The notes under the pieces are model-generated. The model saw only the letters and a program-made list of their open reading frames with translations, made no database searches and was not told the origin of the DNA. Of a stretch of DNA of 38,234 nt, positions 22,536-30,429 are shown piece after piece. Made by a program: the position numbers and the translations under genes. The stretch is from Chloroflexota bacterium. GTDB taxonomy: Bacteria; Chloroflexota; Dehalococcoidia; Lucifugimonadales; Lucifugimonadaceae. The stretch spans positions 1 to 38,234 of the forward strand of contig JAJCYY010000047.1 of NCBI GenBank assembly GCA_029262735.1, given 5' to 3'. Positions within the stretch are counted from its first letter, which is position 1. Each line of letters starts with the position of its first letter.

Positions 22536-23375
22536 TCACCTTGCCTGAACAAGATCCAGCTCTGGCATTTCGTCGATGATGCCTCGGACCGCGGCCATGC
22601 CAAACAGGGTCTCGAGGGCCTGCGTGCCGTCCTCGCCAAGATCGACCGTGTCTTCATTGACGTACATACGCACAAACTTTCGGCCATCTTCCCTGGCGAT
22701 GCCGCGGCCGAAGCCGAGCGCGTAGTCGAGAGCGTCGTCCTCATGCGAGTGGGCATATTCGATGCTCGCCTTGAGAGCGTCCGCCACCTGCTGCGACAGT
22801 TCCTCACCAAGGTTGCGGTTTACGAGGTCAAGTCCCAACGGAATCGGCAGCTCAGTCTTTTCGAACCAGCGTTTGCCGAGGTCCATCACAGCACTAAAGC
22901 CCTGCTGTTCGTACAGGATCTGGCCTTCATGGAGCAGGATTCCAGCGTCAACTTCGCCGCTTTTGACAGCGGGACCGACCTCGTCGAAGTTGTAGAACTT
23001 CGCCTCGGAGTATGGCGGAGCGAAGAGACGGTAGAGCAGCCAGGACGTTGTGAACTCGCCGGGCACGCCGATGACCTTCCCGAGCAGATCTTTCTCCTTC
23101 ATCGGCTTGTTGGAGACGACGACCGGGCCGTAGTTCCGCCCTACCGATGCGCCGCACGACATGATGCGGTACTTGTCTGCGACCGCTGGGTAGTGCGCTG
23201 CCGATATGGCCGTGACGGGGATCTCACCCACGTCAGCAAGGTTGTTGAGCGATTCGATGTCGACCATGTGGTGGCCGACGGTGTGACCGGGAATGGTGAC
23301 CTGCTCCTTCGCCAGCGCATAGAACATGAAGGCGTCGTCTGCGTCGGGGCTGTGGCCAAAAATTATCTCTGACAT
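22536..23375 (-). CDS. mqnD: 1,4-dihydroxy-6-naphthoate synthase (MqnD)
   Basis: A 279-residue enzyme with a periplasmic-binding-protein-like fold, acting in the cytoplasm. It converts cyclic dehypoxanthinyl futalosine to 1,4-dihydroxy-6-naphthoate. Family motifs are the N-terminal FGHSPDADDAFMFYALA, the central VGRNYGPVVVSN and GVPGEFTTSWLLYRLFAP, EVDAGILLHEGQILYE and GLDLVNRNLG. The ATG at 23375 was chosen because GGAAAGAG precedes it and the conserved start follows. It lies in the same orientation as the other mqn genes but is separated from mqnC by 258 bases of palindromic repeats, so it may have its own promoter. Confidence 0.92.
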   Translation of the reverse strand: MSEIIFGHSPDADDAFMFYALAKEQVTIPGHTVGHHMVDIESLNNLADVGEIPVTAISAAHYPAVADKYRIMSCGASVGRNYGPVVVSNKPMKEKDLLGKVIGVPGEFTTSWLLYRLFAPPYSEAKFYNFDEVGPAVKSGEVDAGILLHEGQILYEQQGFSAVMDLGKRWFEKTELPIPLGLDLVNRNLGEELSQQVADALKASIEYAHSHEDDALDYALGFGRGIAREDGRKFVRMYVNEDTVDLGEDGTQALETLFGMAAVRGIIDEMPELDLVQAR

Positions 23376-23493
23376 TTTTCTCTTTCCGGCAGTAGGTCGA
23401 ACATTTTTTTCTCGGAGGATCACCGCGAGGTCGGCCAGGGGCCAACATCTATGTCATTCTGAACTCGTTTTGCGTTACTGACATGATCGTCAA

Positions 23494-23520
23494 ATCCCTC
23501 TCCCGATCCGGGAGAGGGAT
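23494..23520. repeat. Intergenic hairpin repeat, CTCCCTCC family
   Basis: ATCCCTCTCCC-gatcc-GGGAGAGGGAT, a perfect 11-bp stem, followed by the tail AAAGGGTGAGGGT. Confidence 0.7.
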
Positions 23521-23575
23521 AAAGGGTGAGGGTCGTTTCGGCTTGTGTGGTCAAGTTGATTTACATGTACGAATG

Positions 23576-23607
23576 ACCCACCCTCTAACTCCCTCCCAAT
23601 CTGGGAG
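23576..23607. repeat. Intergenic hairpin repeat, CTCCCTCC family
   Basis: The tail ACCCACCCTCTAA precedes a stem CTCCC-aatct-GGGAG. It is the inverse orientation of the copy at 23494, 55 bases away. Confidence 0.65.
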
Positions 23608-23633
23608 TGAGAATGAACTCAACGCAGCCTCTT

Positions 23634-24773
23634 TCACTTCGCGGCAACCGGAATCTGTACACCGGACCGAAAATCTTCGAACACCTCGACTATCTCGTAG
23701 TTTGTCAGGCGTTCTGCCGGTGTGAAGCCTGCCTCGCTTATCAGTGTCTTCACTTCTTCCGTTGAGGTCCTGTTGTAGAAGCCGGCGGCCAGCATGACGT
23801 TCTCATCGAACAGCGTGCCGCCGAAGTCGTCAGCGCCGAACTGCAGGGCGACCTGGCCGGTCTTCTTGCCTTCCGAGAACCACGACGCCTGGATGTGCGG
23901 CACGTTGTCGAGCATGATGCGTGAGAGGGCGATGACCCGCAGGTACTTGTTCGCACCGGCCTCCTCCTTGACCTGTTTTGCCAGCGCCGTGTTGTCTCGC
24001 TTGTACGACCACGGGATGAACGCTGTGAAGCCGCCGCCGTTGCCATTCGTGAGCGCTTTATCCTGCACATCTCGGATGTGAGTGAGCGTCTCGATGATGT
24101 GCTCGTCTTTCTCGACGTGGCCATACATCATCGTCGCCGTGGTCTTGAAGCCGACCTTATGGGCCGCGACATGGACGTCGGTCCACTTCTCGACCGTGTC
24201 CTTCGGATTAAAGCGGGATATGACCGCTTTTACATCGTTGTTCAGGATCTCGGAGCCGCCGCCGGGCATAGTACGCTGGCCTGCGTCCCACAGCGCTTGG
24301 AAAACCTCTTCGAGCGAGAGGCCGGAGACTTCCGACATCTTCATGATCTCGGGTGCCGACCAGAAGTGAGGCATTACCTCGGGATAGAGCCGCCTGCACT
24401 CACGGACCATCTCCAGGTAGTACTCGAAGGGGATGTCGCTGTTCAGGCCGCCCTGCATGAGAACGGTCCTGACACCGTTGTCGCGGGCCCGGCCGATCTT
24501 GTCCATGATCTGCTCAACGGTGTAGGTGTAGGCAGACGGGTCGCTGGGATCGGTGCGGTAGAAGGCGCAGAACGAGCAGTAGGCGTCGCAGAGGTTCGTG
24601 TAGTTGAGGTTGGTGTCGATGACGAACGAGGTCCGCTGCTCCGGGTTGTGGTAGTGACGGATCTTCTGGGCGAGCGGAACCAGGTCGAGAAGCTCAGCCT
24701 GCTCCATGAGGAACAGCCCCTTTTCAGGGGTGATCCTTTCGCCTTCAAACACATTTTCCCGTATTTGTTGCAT
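23634..24773 (-). CDS. mqnC: Cyclic dehypoxanthinyl futalosine synthase (MqnC)
   Basis: A 379-residue radical SAM enzyme that cyclises dehypoxanthine futalosine. The cluster motif is C62-x3-C66-x2-C69 in NYTNLCDAYCSFCAFYR. Other family signatures are VLMQGGLNSDIPFEYY, TMPGGGSEILNNDV, TTATMMYGHVEKDEHIIETL and GGFTAFIPWSYKRDNTALA. The phrase ATMMYGHVE with FIPWSYKRDNT separates it from the related MqnE. Length is normal. The stop lies at 23634 near a palindromic repeat. It is downstream of mqnA and the first GIY-YIG unit. Confidence 0.92.
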   Translation of the reverse strand: MQQIRENVFEGERITPEKGLFLMEQAELLDLVPLAQKIRHYHNPEQRTSFVIDTNLNYTNLCDAYCSFCAFYRTDPSDPSAYTYTVEQIMDKIGRARDNGVRTVLMQGGLNSDIPFEYYLEMVRECRRLYPEVMPHFWSAPEIMKMSEVSGLSLEEVFQALWDAGQRTMPGGGSEILNNDVKAVISRFNPKDTVEKWTDVHVAAHKVGFKTTATMMYGHVEKDEHIIETLTHIRDVQDKALTNGNGGGFTAFIPWSYKRDNTALAKQVKEEAGANKYLRVIALSRIMLDNVPHIQASWFSEGKKTGQVALQFGADDFGGTLFDENVMLAAGFYNRTSTEEVKTLISEAGFTPAERLTNYEIVEVFEDFRSGVQIPVAAK

Positions 24774-24887
24774 GGTATTTTCCGTTGGAGATGACGGGCT
24801 GTGATTCGTTCAGTCAGGTAGGCACTGTAATTATTGTTGCTAGAGGCGCCGCTTGCTGCGCCCTGTCCGCGAAGTCGTCACATCTTT

Positions 24888-24917
24888 GTCATCCCGACCG
24901 AAGCGGAGGGATCTTAC
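24888..24917 (+). repeat. Inverted repeat, left end of GIY-YIG unit 1
   Basis: Thirty bases beginning GTCATCCCGACCGAAGCGG and ending GATCTTAC, the exact reverse complement of 25243-25272. Confidence 0.85.
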
Positions 24918-25218
24918 TAGTCTCACTGCCAAGCATCTCCCACTCATCAGTCAGGTCGTTCCAGCCCGGATTCAGCGCCATAATCAGGTTCACCTTCTTC
25001 TCTCGCCGCCAGCGTTTGACTTGTTTTTCTCTGTTCAGGGCGTCCTCTACGTACTTGAAGGACTCTGCATAAACGAGGTGAGTTACTTTGTATCTGGATG
25101 AGAATCCGGGGACGGTTCCGTCCCGATGTTGCAGCACTCTTGCTGCAAGGTTGTTTGTCACGCCGATGTAGAGTGCTCGCCTATGGCTGGACATGATGTA
25201 GACGTAGTACTCGCGCAC
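24889..25218 (-). CDS. Single-domain GIY-YIG endonuclease (UPF0213/YhbQ-like), copy 1
   Basis: A 109-residue GIY-YIG nuclease domain with no partner domain. The two motif strands are YYVYIM (residues 4-9) and LYIGVTNNLAARVLQHR (16-32), with the conserved Arg27 and the basic H31-R32. The metal-binding glutamate lies in the helix region AESFKYVEDALNREKQVKRW (51-70), followed by RREKKVNLI. GIY-YIG domains cut DNA with a single divalent metal. The start is a GTG 10 bases after the mqnA stop. The C-terminus (SKIPPLRSG) and the stop are read from the bounding repeat. It is about 83% identical to the copy at 26131 by residue count, so both have been kept as proteins despite divergence. Confidence 0.8.
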   Translation of the reverse strand: MREYYVYIMSSHRRALYIGVTNNLAARVLQHRDGTVPGFSSRYKVTHLVYAESFKYVEDALNREKQVKRWRREKKVNLIMALNPGWNDLTDEWEMLGSETSKIPPLRSG

Positions 25219-25227
25219 GGTCTCGGA

Positions 25228-26121
25228 TCATCCGCTCGTGGGGTAAGATCCCTCCGCTTCGGTCGGGATGACAACATTTCCGCTTTCTTGTGCTGCTCCC
25301 GCCACCGCTGCCGGTGCTCGTGGCCGCCATTCGGGTAGCTTGCTCAGCCTTTGTTTGAACTCGTTCATTCCACGTCGTTCGGCATCGCCAATCGTATAGG
25401 TAAAGTGGCGCACATACGCCGCCGCCTCTTCTTCAGAGAAGTAGTCGTTCGCTCTTTTCGCCGCGATCTCGCGCACCTGCTGGCGGCCCTCGCAGTAAGA
25501 GTCGGTCAGCGCCCTGTCAAACGCCTGGAACTGCTCATCCGTCACGTCTGATCGCAGCACCCAGACTGCGAACACGAACGGCAGGTGAGTCAACTCGTAC
25601 CAGGCTTCTGCGAGGTCATAGATGTACGCGGAGCCGCCCTCTTTCTTGAGTCGGTTCGCCTCATCGCCGATGACGAGTTTTGCCGGGGTTTCCTGGTCTG
25701 GTGGGACCAGTTCAGGTTCGATGTTCCAGAGGTCTGTGGAGAGGATCCGCAGCAACTGGATGGAGGTTGCTGTGTCATCGGTGACTGCAATCTTCTCGCC
25801 GCTAAGCTGTTCGATTGGCTTTTCGGAGATGAGCAGGACGCTGAGTGCCCGGCTGTGGCATGCGACGCCAAGTTCGCCAACTTCCCGGACTGCGCTGCCG
25901 AGTCTGATCACTTCGGCCACAGGAAGCGGCCCGCCGTCAAGCTCGCCTTTTTCAACCGCGGCGGCCATGGCGCGTGGGCGTAGCGTGACCAGATCGCACG
26001 AGCCAGGTTCGAGTGCGTGGTAGAAGACCTCGGAGTTGAGGTATGGCATGTGGCCGATCTTCAGTTTTGCGGAGTTAGACGTGGCGATGGTCCTTTGTTT
26101 GGTTCTTCGGTTGGCGAGCAC
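25228..26121 (-). CDS. mqnA: Chorismate dehydratase (MqnA)
   Basis: A 297-residue enzyme of periplasmic-binding-protein fold that dehydrates chorismate to 3-enolpyruvylbenzoate, the first step of the futalosine pathway. Signatures are LKIGHMPYLNSEVFYHAL, GELDGGPLPVAEVIRLG, SVLLISEKPIEQL, AVTDDTATSIQLLRIL and LAEAWYELTHLPFVFAVWV. The N-terminus is poorly defined: a GTG at 26121 gives about 20 residues before the conserved start and lies only 8 bases from GIY-YIG unit 2. The C-terminus is altered: after a low-complexity stretch (APAAVAGAAQESGN) the last 15 residues (VVIPTEAEGSYPTSG) are read from the end of GIY-YIG unit 1. The catalytic core looks intact. Confidence 0.9.
   Translation of the reverse strand: MLANRRTKQRTIATSNSAKLKIGHMPYLNSEVFYHALEPGSCDLVTLRPRAMAAAVEKGELDGGPLPVAEVIRLGSAVREVGELGVACHSRALSVLLISEKPIEQLSGEKIAVTDDTATSIQLLRILSTDLWNIEPELVPPDQETPAKLVIGDEANRLKKEGGSAYIYDLAEAWYELTHLPFVFAVWVLRSDVTDEQFQAFDRALTDSYCEGRQQVREIAAKRANDYFSEEEAAAYVRHFTYTIGDAERRGMNEFKQRLSKLPEWRPRAPAAVAGAAQESGNVVIPTEAEGSYPTSG
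25243..25272 (-). repeat. Inverted repeat, right end of GIY-YIG unit 1
   Basis: Perfect reverse complement of 24888-24917. It also encodes the C-terminus of MqnA (IPTEAEGSY). Confidence 0.85.
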
Positions 26122-26129
26122 CGTTGTTT

Positions 26130-26159
26130 GTCATCCCGACCGAAGCGGATGGATCTTAC
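26130..26159 (+). repeat. Inverted repeat, left end of GIY-YIG unit 2
   Basis: Begins GTCATCCCGACCGAAGCGG; 29 of 30 bases match the corresponding end of unit 1. Confidence 0.85.
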
Positions 26160-26460
26160 TCGTCTCACTGCCGAGTAGCTCCCACTCCACAGCCAGGTCG
26201 TTCCAGCCCGGGTTGATCGTCATGATCAGGTTCACCTTTTTCTCGCGGCGCCAGCGTTTTATCTGCTTCTCCCTGTTCAGCGCGTCTTCGACGTTCTGGC
26301 AAGACTCGGCGTACACGAGATGAGTCACTTTATATTTCGCGGTGAAGCCGGGAACAGTGCCGTCTCTATGTTGCTGAACACGGAGCGCAAGATTGTTTGT
26401 TACGCCTGTATAGAGCGTTCTCCAGTGACTTGACATGATGTAGACGTAGTATTCGCGCAT
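26131..26460 (-). CDS. Single-domain GIY-YIG endonuclease (UPF0213/YhbQ-like), copy 2
   Basis: A 109-residue paralogue of the copy at 24889. It has YYVYIM and LYTGVTNNLALRVQQHR for the two motif strands, with the second reading YTG instead of YIG, then AESCQNVEDALNREKQIKRW with the conserved Glu. Eighteen substitutions separate the copies, and most lie outside the motif residues. The start is ATG at 26460; the stop lies in the left repeat. If the Ile-to-Thr change in the motif matters, this copy could have reduced activity. Confidence 0.8.
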   Translation of the reverse strand: MREYYVYIMSSHWRTLYTGVTNNLALRVQQHRDGTVPGFTAKYKVTHLVYAESCQNVEDALNREKQIKRWRREKKVNLIMTINPGWNDLAVEWELLGSETSKIHPLRSG

Positions 26461-26484
26461 GAATCAGGTATTTGTGGTCGAAAG

Positions 26485-26514
26485 GTAAGATCCCTCCGCT
26501 TCGGTCGGGATGAC
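26485..26514 (-). repeat. Inverted repeat, right end of GIY-YIG unit 2
   Basis: Identical over 30 bases to the right end of unit 1 (25243-25272). Confidence 0.85.
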
Positions 26515-26554
26515 ATATTTCTGCGGGATGACACACCCAGGACTGGCTGTTCTC

Positions 26555-27670
26555 TCACCCGACTTCCTCATAAACCTTGATCTCGTTGTAGAGCGCGTCC
26601 CGTTCTACCGGGATTCTTCTTGCGTCACGCACTGAGTTCACCATGCGGTCTCTTGCCCTGCCTGCCGGTGAGTCGGCAAGCGCGGCGTGGGCGATGCGCT
26701 CTTTGCCGATCGTGCCGTCGAGGTCGTTCGCTCCAAAATTGAGGCCGATCGATGCCGTTGCCTCGCCAAGCATCACCCAGTACGCCTTGATGTACTTGAT
26801 GTTGTCGAGCATCAGCCGGGCCGCAGCGATCATCTTCAGATCGTCCATCGGCGGCGTGTGGCGTGGCTTCAGCTTCGTGTAGCCGATCTGGTATTCGAGC
26901 GGGATGAAGGCCAGGAAGCCGCCCGTCTCGTCCTGGATCTCTCGCAGTCTGATCAGGTGGTCGATGCGCTCGGCGAACGTCTCGATGTGGCCGTAGAGCA
27001 GCGTGCAGTTCGAGTTGATGCCCATGCGGTGAGCGGTCTTGTGGATCTCGGCCCAGCGGTCCGCGTTCGCTTTCCCCGGCAGAAGCGCCTTATGCACTCG
27101 GGGCGAGAAGACCTCGGCGCCACCTCCCGGCATCGACTCAAGACCGGCCTCTTTGAAGATCGCAAGCGACTCCTCGGGCGGGACCTTCCATCGGCGATGG
27201 AAATAGTCGATCTCCGATGCGGTGAACGCCTTCACCTGCACGTTCGGGTACTTCTCATGAATGGTGCTGATCATGTCAACGTAGTACTGGAACGGCCACG
27301 TCGGGTGGTGACCGCCGACGATGTGCACCTCACGGATATCGTCGTCCATGTGCGCCATGATCTCGTCCATCGACATCTCGTAGGAGTCTTCGTCACCCGG
27401 CTTCTTGGCAAAATCGCAGAACTTGCAGCTGAGAACGCAGATGTTCGTGGGATTGATGTGGCGGTTCAGGACGAAATAGACCTTGTCGCCGGTGACGCGC
27501 TTCTTGGCGAAGTCGGCAATGCGGCCGACACCTGCGAAGTCATCCGTTTCGAGAACGGTTACACCCTGCTCCAGGGTGAGCCGCTTCTCCTCCTGCACCG
27601 CGTCCCAGATCGGGAACAGCGCCGGGTCTTCGAGGTGTATGTCGCTTGCTAGCTCCAGTAACGAGACCAT
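26555..27670 (-). CDS. mqnE: Aminofutalosine synthase (MqnE)
   Basis: A 371-residue radical SAM enzyme that joins 3-enolpyruvylbenzoate to the adenosyl moiety of SAM to give 6-amino-6-deoxyfutalosine. The cluster motif is C78-x3-C82-x2-C85 in NPTNICVLSCKFCDFAKK. Further signatures are HIVGGHHPTWPFQYYVDMI, SMPGGGAEVFSPRVHK, NCTLLYGHIETFAERIDHL and FIPLEYQIGYTKLK. The ATG at 27670 was chosen because the upstream in-frame ATG (27736) lies deep within ubiD; at 27670 the gene still overlaps the ubiD stop by 22 bases, which implies coupling. Length and motifs are normal. Confidence 0.92.
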   Translation of the reverse strand: MVSLLELASDIHLEDPALFPIWDAVQEEKRLTLEQGVTVLETDDFAGVGRIADFAKKRVTGDKVYFVLNRHINPTNICVLSCKFCDFAKKPGDEDSYEMSMDEIMAHMDDDIREVHIVGGHHPTWPFQYYVDMISTIHEKYPNVQVKAFTASEIDYFHRRWKVPPEESLAIFKEAGLESMPGGGAEVFSPRVHKALLPGKANADRWAEIHKTAHRMGINSNCTLLYGHIETFAERIDHLIRLREIQDETGGFLAFIPLEYQIGYTKLKPRHTPPMDDLKMIAAARLMLDNIKYIKAYWVMLGEATASIGLNFGANDLDGTIGKERIAHAALADSPAGRARDRMVNSVRDARRIPVERDALYNEIKVYEEVG

Positions 27671-29409
27671 TGGCTGTCCACTTTCTTGACCACTTCGGGG
27701 TCCATGATGAGCGGCTTCGGATAGCTTTCCTTCCATGTGGCGTCTATACCCATGATTCCGTGATAGACCGGCTCGATGCCCCTGAACTCGGCTGCGCTGA
27801 ACGACACATCACGCGCCGCGTCGAAGCGTGTGAATATGCCCCACAGCAGTTCGACGTCGTTATCTATGTCTACGTCGTCTGACACGGCCACGATGATACT
27901 CAGGTGACCGAGTAACGGGTTGCGCACCAGGCTCTCGAGCAGCGGACGGCCTTCTCCGCGCATCTGGACCACGAGCATGGTCCGGCCAACAAGCCGGTGC
28001 TTGACCGCGCCGGTTGTGAGCTGCGCCAGGTTCACCGGAAGCGCCGTCGCAGAGATGCTGTCACCACCGCGCGGGCTGCCTGTGGCGTCGATCACCATTT
28101 TCGAGCCGCGATCCTGTGCAGGGCCGGTGAAGTCCAGCGTGTCAGCCGAGGTATTTGCGATGAGGTGGAAGTCCTCTTCCGGTTTGAAGTTGCGGCGAAT
28201 GCTCTGCAGGACCGCAGACGGGTCTCGCGGGTTCACATCGGGGCCGACGAGGATGATGCACTTGGATAGGGAGAGCTGGCCTTCGCCGAGGATAGAGAGC
28301 GCCGTTTTGATCGGCTCTTTCTGGTAGCGGCTCTCGACGGAGATGACGAGGAGGTTGTGGAACCCGGCCTCGTAGTACGCCCACATACTCTTGATCTCAC
28401 GGTGCATGAGGCGGATGAGCGGTGAGAGGATCTGCTGCGTGGCGTCGCCGATGTAGCGGTCTTCCTGCGGCGGCTTGCCGACGACCGTCGCAGGGTAGAT
28501 GGCGTCCTTGCGGCGGGTGACCGTGCGGATCTCGAAGACAGGAAAATTTGCGGCCTCTGAGTAGTGTCCGAAGTGGTCGCCGAACGGCCCTTCCATCCTG
28601 CGCCGGCCGGGGCGAACGGTGCCTTCGAGTATGAAATCGGCGTTGGCAGGGACGTTCAGGCTGACTGTCTTGCCACGTGTCATCTGCGTGCGTTCGCCTC
28701 GCACGATTCCCGCAAATGCGGCTTCGTCCATGCCTTCGGGCAGCGCCATAACGGCCGCAAGCATGAGCACCGGGTCGCCGCCGAGCGCCACCGCAATCTC
28801 AAGCGGCTCGTTCATCTGCTCGGCGTTGAAGTAGTGAAATCCTCCGCCCTTCTGGATCTGCATGTGCATGCCGGTTGTGTTGGCGTTGTAGACCTGCATG
28901 CGGTACATGCCGACGTTGTTGTCGCCGGTGACCGGGTCCTGGCTGAAGACCAGCGGCAACGTGATGAAGCGACCGCCATCGCCGGGCCAGCACTTGAGAA
29001 TCGGTAGGGAGTTCAGGTCGGGCTCTTCGACGATCTCCTGCACGGGCCCGCTGTTTTTAATCTTTGGCCGCATCTTGAGGAGTTTGAAGCCGGTCTTGCG
29101 GTTGCGCCATAGCGCGCCAAGTGACGGCGGATTGACGTCCTGCGCGAACTTGACTAGCTCTTCGCCGATCTCTTCCGGGTCTCTGCCGAGTGCCATTTCA
29201 ATGCGTTTGCGGCTGGCGAGAAGATTGATGGCGAGCGGGTAGCTTGAGCCTTTCACGTTTTCGAACAGGAGCGCGGGACGACTTTCACGGACTGCGCGTG
29301 TTGCTATTTCGGTGATCTCAAGCTCAGGGTCGACCTCCACCTGGACGCGTTGCAGCTGCCCCTCTTTCTCAAGGTGCCGGATGAAGGACTGCATGTCTGT
29401 GAAGGCCAT
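27649..29409 (-). CDS. UbiD-family decarboxylase, menaquinone type (MqnL-like)
   Basis: A 586-residue UbiD-family (de)carboxylase that needs prenylated FMN made by the UbiX protein encoded upstream. It has GMYRMQVYNANTTGMHMQIQ in the cofactor region, RMEGPFGDHFGHYSEAANFP carrying the acidic catalytic region, YPATVVGKPPQEDRYIGDAT, and a typical C-terminal domain (MGIDATWKESYPKP). In futalosine clusters this protein is thought to decarboxylate the prenylated dihydroxynaphthoate. That substrate is inferred from the gene neighbourhood. Start ATG at 29409. Its stop overlaps mqnE. Confidence 0.88.
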   Translation of the reverse strand: MAFTDMQSFIRHLEKEGQLQRVQVEVDPELEITEIATRAVRESRPALLFENVKGSSYPLAINLLASRKRIEMALGRDPEEIGEELVKFAQDVNPPSLGALWRNRKTGFKLLKMRPKIKNSGPVQEIVEEPDLNSLPILKCWPGDGGRFITLPLVFSQDPVTGDNNVGMYRMQVYNANTTGMHMQIQKGGGFHYFNAEQMNEPLEIAVALGGDPVLMLAAVMALPEGMDEAAFAGIVRGERTQMTRGKTVSLNVPANADFILEGTVRPGRRRMEGPFGDHFGHYSEAANFPVFEIRTVTRRKDAIYPATVVGKPPQEDRYIGDATQQILSPLIRLMHREIKSMWAYYEAGFHNLLVISVESRYQKEPIKTALSILGEGQLSLSKCIILVGPDVNPRDPSAVLQSIRRNFKPEEDFHLIANTSADTLDFTGPAQDRGSKMVIDATGSPRGGDSISATALPVNLAQLTTGAVKHRLVGRTMLVVQMRGEGRPLLESLVRNPLLGHLSIIVAVSDDVDIDNDVELLWGIFTRFDAARDVSFSAAEFRGIEPVYHGIMGIDATWKESYPKPLIMDPEVVKKVDSQWSRYWS

Positions 29410-29441
29410 ATTTTCTCGTTGGTTTAGCCGCTATTTGGGTC

Positions 29442-29464
29442 CTCTCTCCCCTTGTGGGAGAGAG
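29442..29464. repeat. Intergenic hairpin repeat, CTCCCTCC family
   Basis: CTCTCTCCC-cttgt-GGGAGAGAG, a perfect 9-bp stem, followed by TTAGAGAGAGAGGGA. Located between ubiX and ubiD, with a partial CTTCGACAGGCTCAGGA repeat near 29509. Confidence 0.7.
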
Positions 29465-29599
29465 TTAGAGAGAGAGGGATGTTTGCCGGAGGCAGACCTA
29501 CCGCCGCCCTTCGACAGGCTCAGGATGGCGGAAAGTTTCACCCTCTCGCTTTGTCCCTCTCCTTGCCTGTCAACTTGGACAGAGGGTTATATGAAAAAA

Positions 29600-30235
29600 T
29601 CAATCCGTTTCTGCGTACGTTGCTGGTTCTGGGCCTGTCCACTTCTTGAGCATGTTCGATTCGACTCCGAGGTGAGCGAGGATGCGGGCTGCGATCATGT
29701 CTACGAGGTCCTGGACCGACTTCGGCTGGTGATAGTAGCCGGGCGAGCCGGGGAGCACGATGGCCCCGGCCTCGGTGACCGCTGTCATGTTACGCAGGTG
29801 AATGACGCTGAGTGGCGTTTCGCGGGTTACAAGTATTAGCTTTCGGCGCTCTTTCAGGCAGACGTCAGCCGCACGCTCGAGCAGGCCACTGGATACACCA
29901 TTGGCGATCCTGCCGAGAGTTCCGCCCGAGCATGGGACGACCGCCATGCCGTCGGTATGAAACGAGCCGGACGCGATGCTGGCGGCAACATCTTTGTGGT
30001 GCAGGAGCTCCAGCTGACCGCCCGCGGATGGGGAGTTGAGCCATTCGATCACGTCAGGATGGTCTGTCTCTGTGTTGCCGGTGAGTAACAGGTTCTCTTC
30101 GACCTCCAGCACGCGGCGGCCAGCATCGCTAATGACGCATTTAACCTCATGCCCCGCCGCAAGCAGACCCTGCAGCACTCGCTTTGCGTACGGAGCGCCC
30201 GAGGCGCCTGCCATTCCGACTATGTACATGCCCAT
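29600..30235 (-). CDS. ubiX: Flavin prenyltransferase (UbiX)
   Basis: A 211-residue flavoprotein that prenylates FMN to make the prFMN cofactor of UbiD decarboxylases. Signatures are IVGMAGASGAPYAKRVLQGL at the N-terminus, GMAVVPCSGGTLGRIANGVS, RRKLILVTRETPLSVIHLRN and VLPGSPGYYHQPKSVQDLVD. The ATG at 30235 has AGGAAGAG at the right distance. It lies between ubiA and ubiD on the same strand, as expected for a cofactor-enzyme pair, separated from each by palindromic repeats. Confidence 0.92.
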   Translation of the reverse strand: MGMYIVGMAGASGAPYAKRVLQGLLAAGHEVKCVISDAGRRVLEVEENLLLTGNTETDHPDVIEWLNSPSAGGQLELLHHKDVAASIASGSFHTDGMAVVPCSGGTLGRIANGVSSGLLERAADVCLKERRKLILVTRETPLSVIHLRNMTAVTEAGAIVLPGSPGYYHQPKSVQDLVDMIAARILAHLGVESNMLKKWTGPEPATYAETD

Positions 30236-30302
30236 CGTGAGACTCTTCCTAACGAGCTAAACAGTACGCCAAAGAGGGGGTGTTTGAGATTGGAATCTGC
30301 CG

Positions 30303-30353
30303 CTCTCTCCCTCAATCACTCTCCCTCGACGGGAGAGTGATTGAGGGAGAGAG
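30303..30353. repeat. 23-bp perfect hairpin in the ubiA-ubiX gap
   Basis: The arms at 30303-30325 and 30331-30353 are perfectly complementary over 23 bp with a 5-base loop (TCGAC). The core CTCTCCC/GGGAGAG ties it to the CTCCCTCC family. In an RNA spanning ubiA and ubiX it would form a very stable stem and could attenuate or process the message. Confidence 0.75.
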
Positions 30354-30429
30354 TGAAGCCTAACTGGCACATTTTCTTGCAGCACCGGGCAAGCAGTCGG
30401 CCGAAACGGCCGACAACCCCTCTCTCTTA

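Larger units (their letters stand above)
24888..25272 (-). mobile_element. 385-bp palindrome-bounded GIY-YIG unit, copy 1
   Basis: The unit is closed by a perfect 30-bp inverted repeat, GTCATCCCGACCGAAG... at 24888-24917 and its reverse complement at 25243-25272. The match extends two bases further outward. It contains one GIY-YIG gene on the minus strand whose last eight codons and stop are read from the repeat. The right-hand repeat lies within the 3' end of mqnA and supplies its last codons. No target duplication is obvious. A second unit of exactly the same length lies at 26130-26514. Mobility is inferred from this structure. Confidence 0.7.
26130..26514 (-). mobile_element. 385-bp palindrome-bounded GIY-YIG unit, copy 2
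   Basis: It has the same design, length and orientation as the unit at 24888-25272. The borders are 26130-26159 and 26485-26514, inverted copies with one mismatch (GGATGG for GGAGGG in the left copy). It sits between the mqnE stop and the mqnA start. Another short CGGGATGACA fragment lies just outside at 26524. Confidence 0.7.

Noticed and set aside
22383..23372. Plus-strand open frame (329 codons) opposite mqnD and the GNAT gene
   Set aside because: It spans two minus-strand genes and their gap, with no domain signature; an antisense shadow in GC-rich DNA.
24078..24794. Plus-strand open frame opposite mqnC
   Set aside because: Fully antisense to MqnC, which carries all its motifs; no ribosome site or recognisable domain.
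26687..27652. Long plus-strand open frame (321 codons) opposite mqnE
   Set aside because: It is the complement of a well-supported radical SAM gene and has the His/Asp/Val/Arg-rich composition of an antisense shadow.
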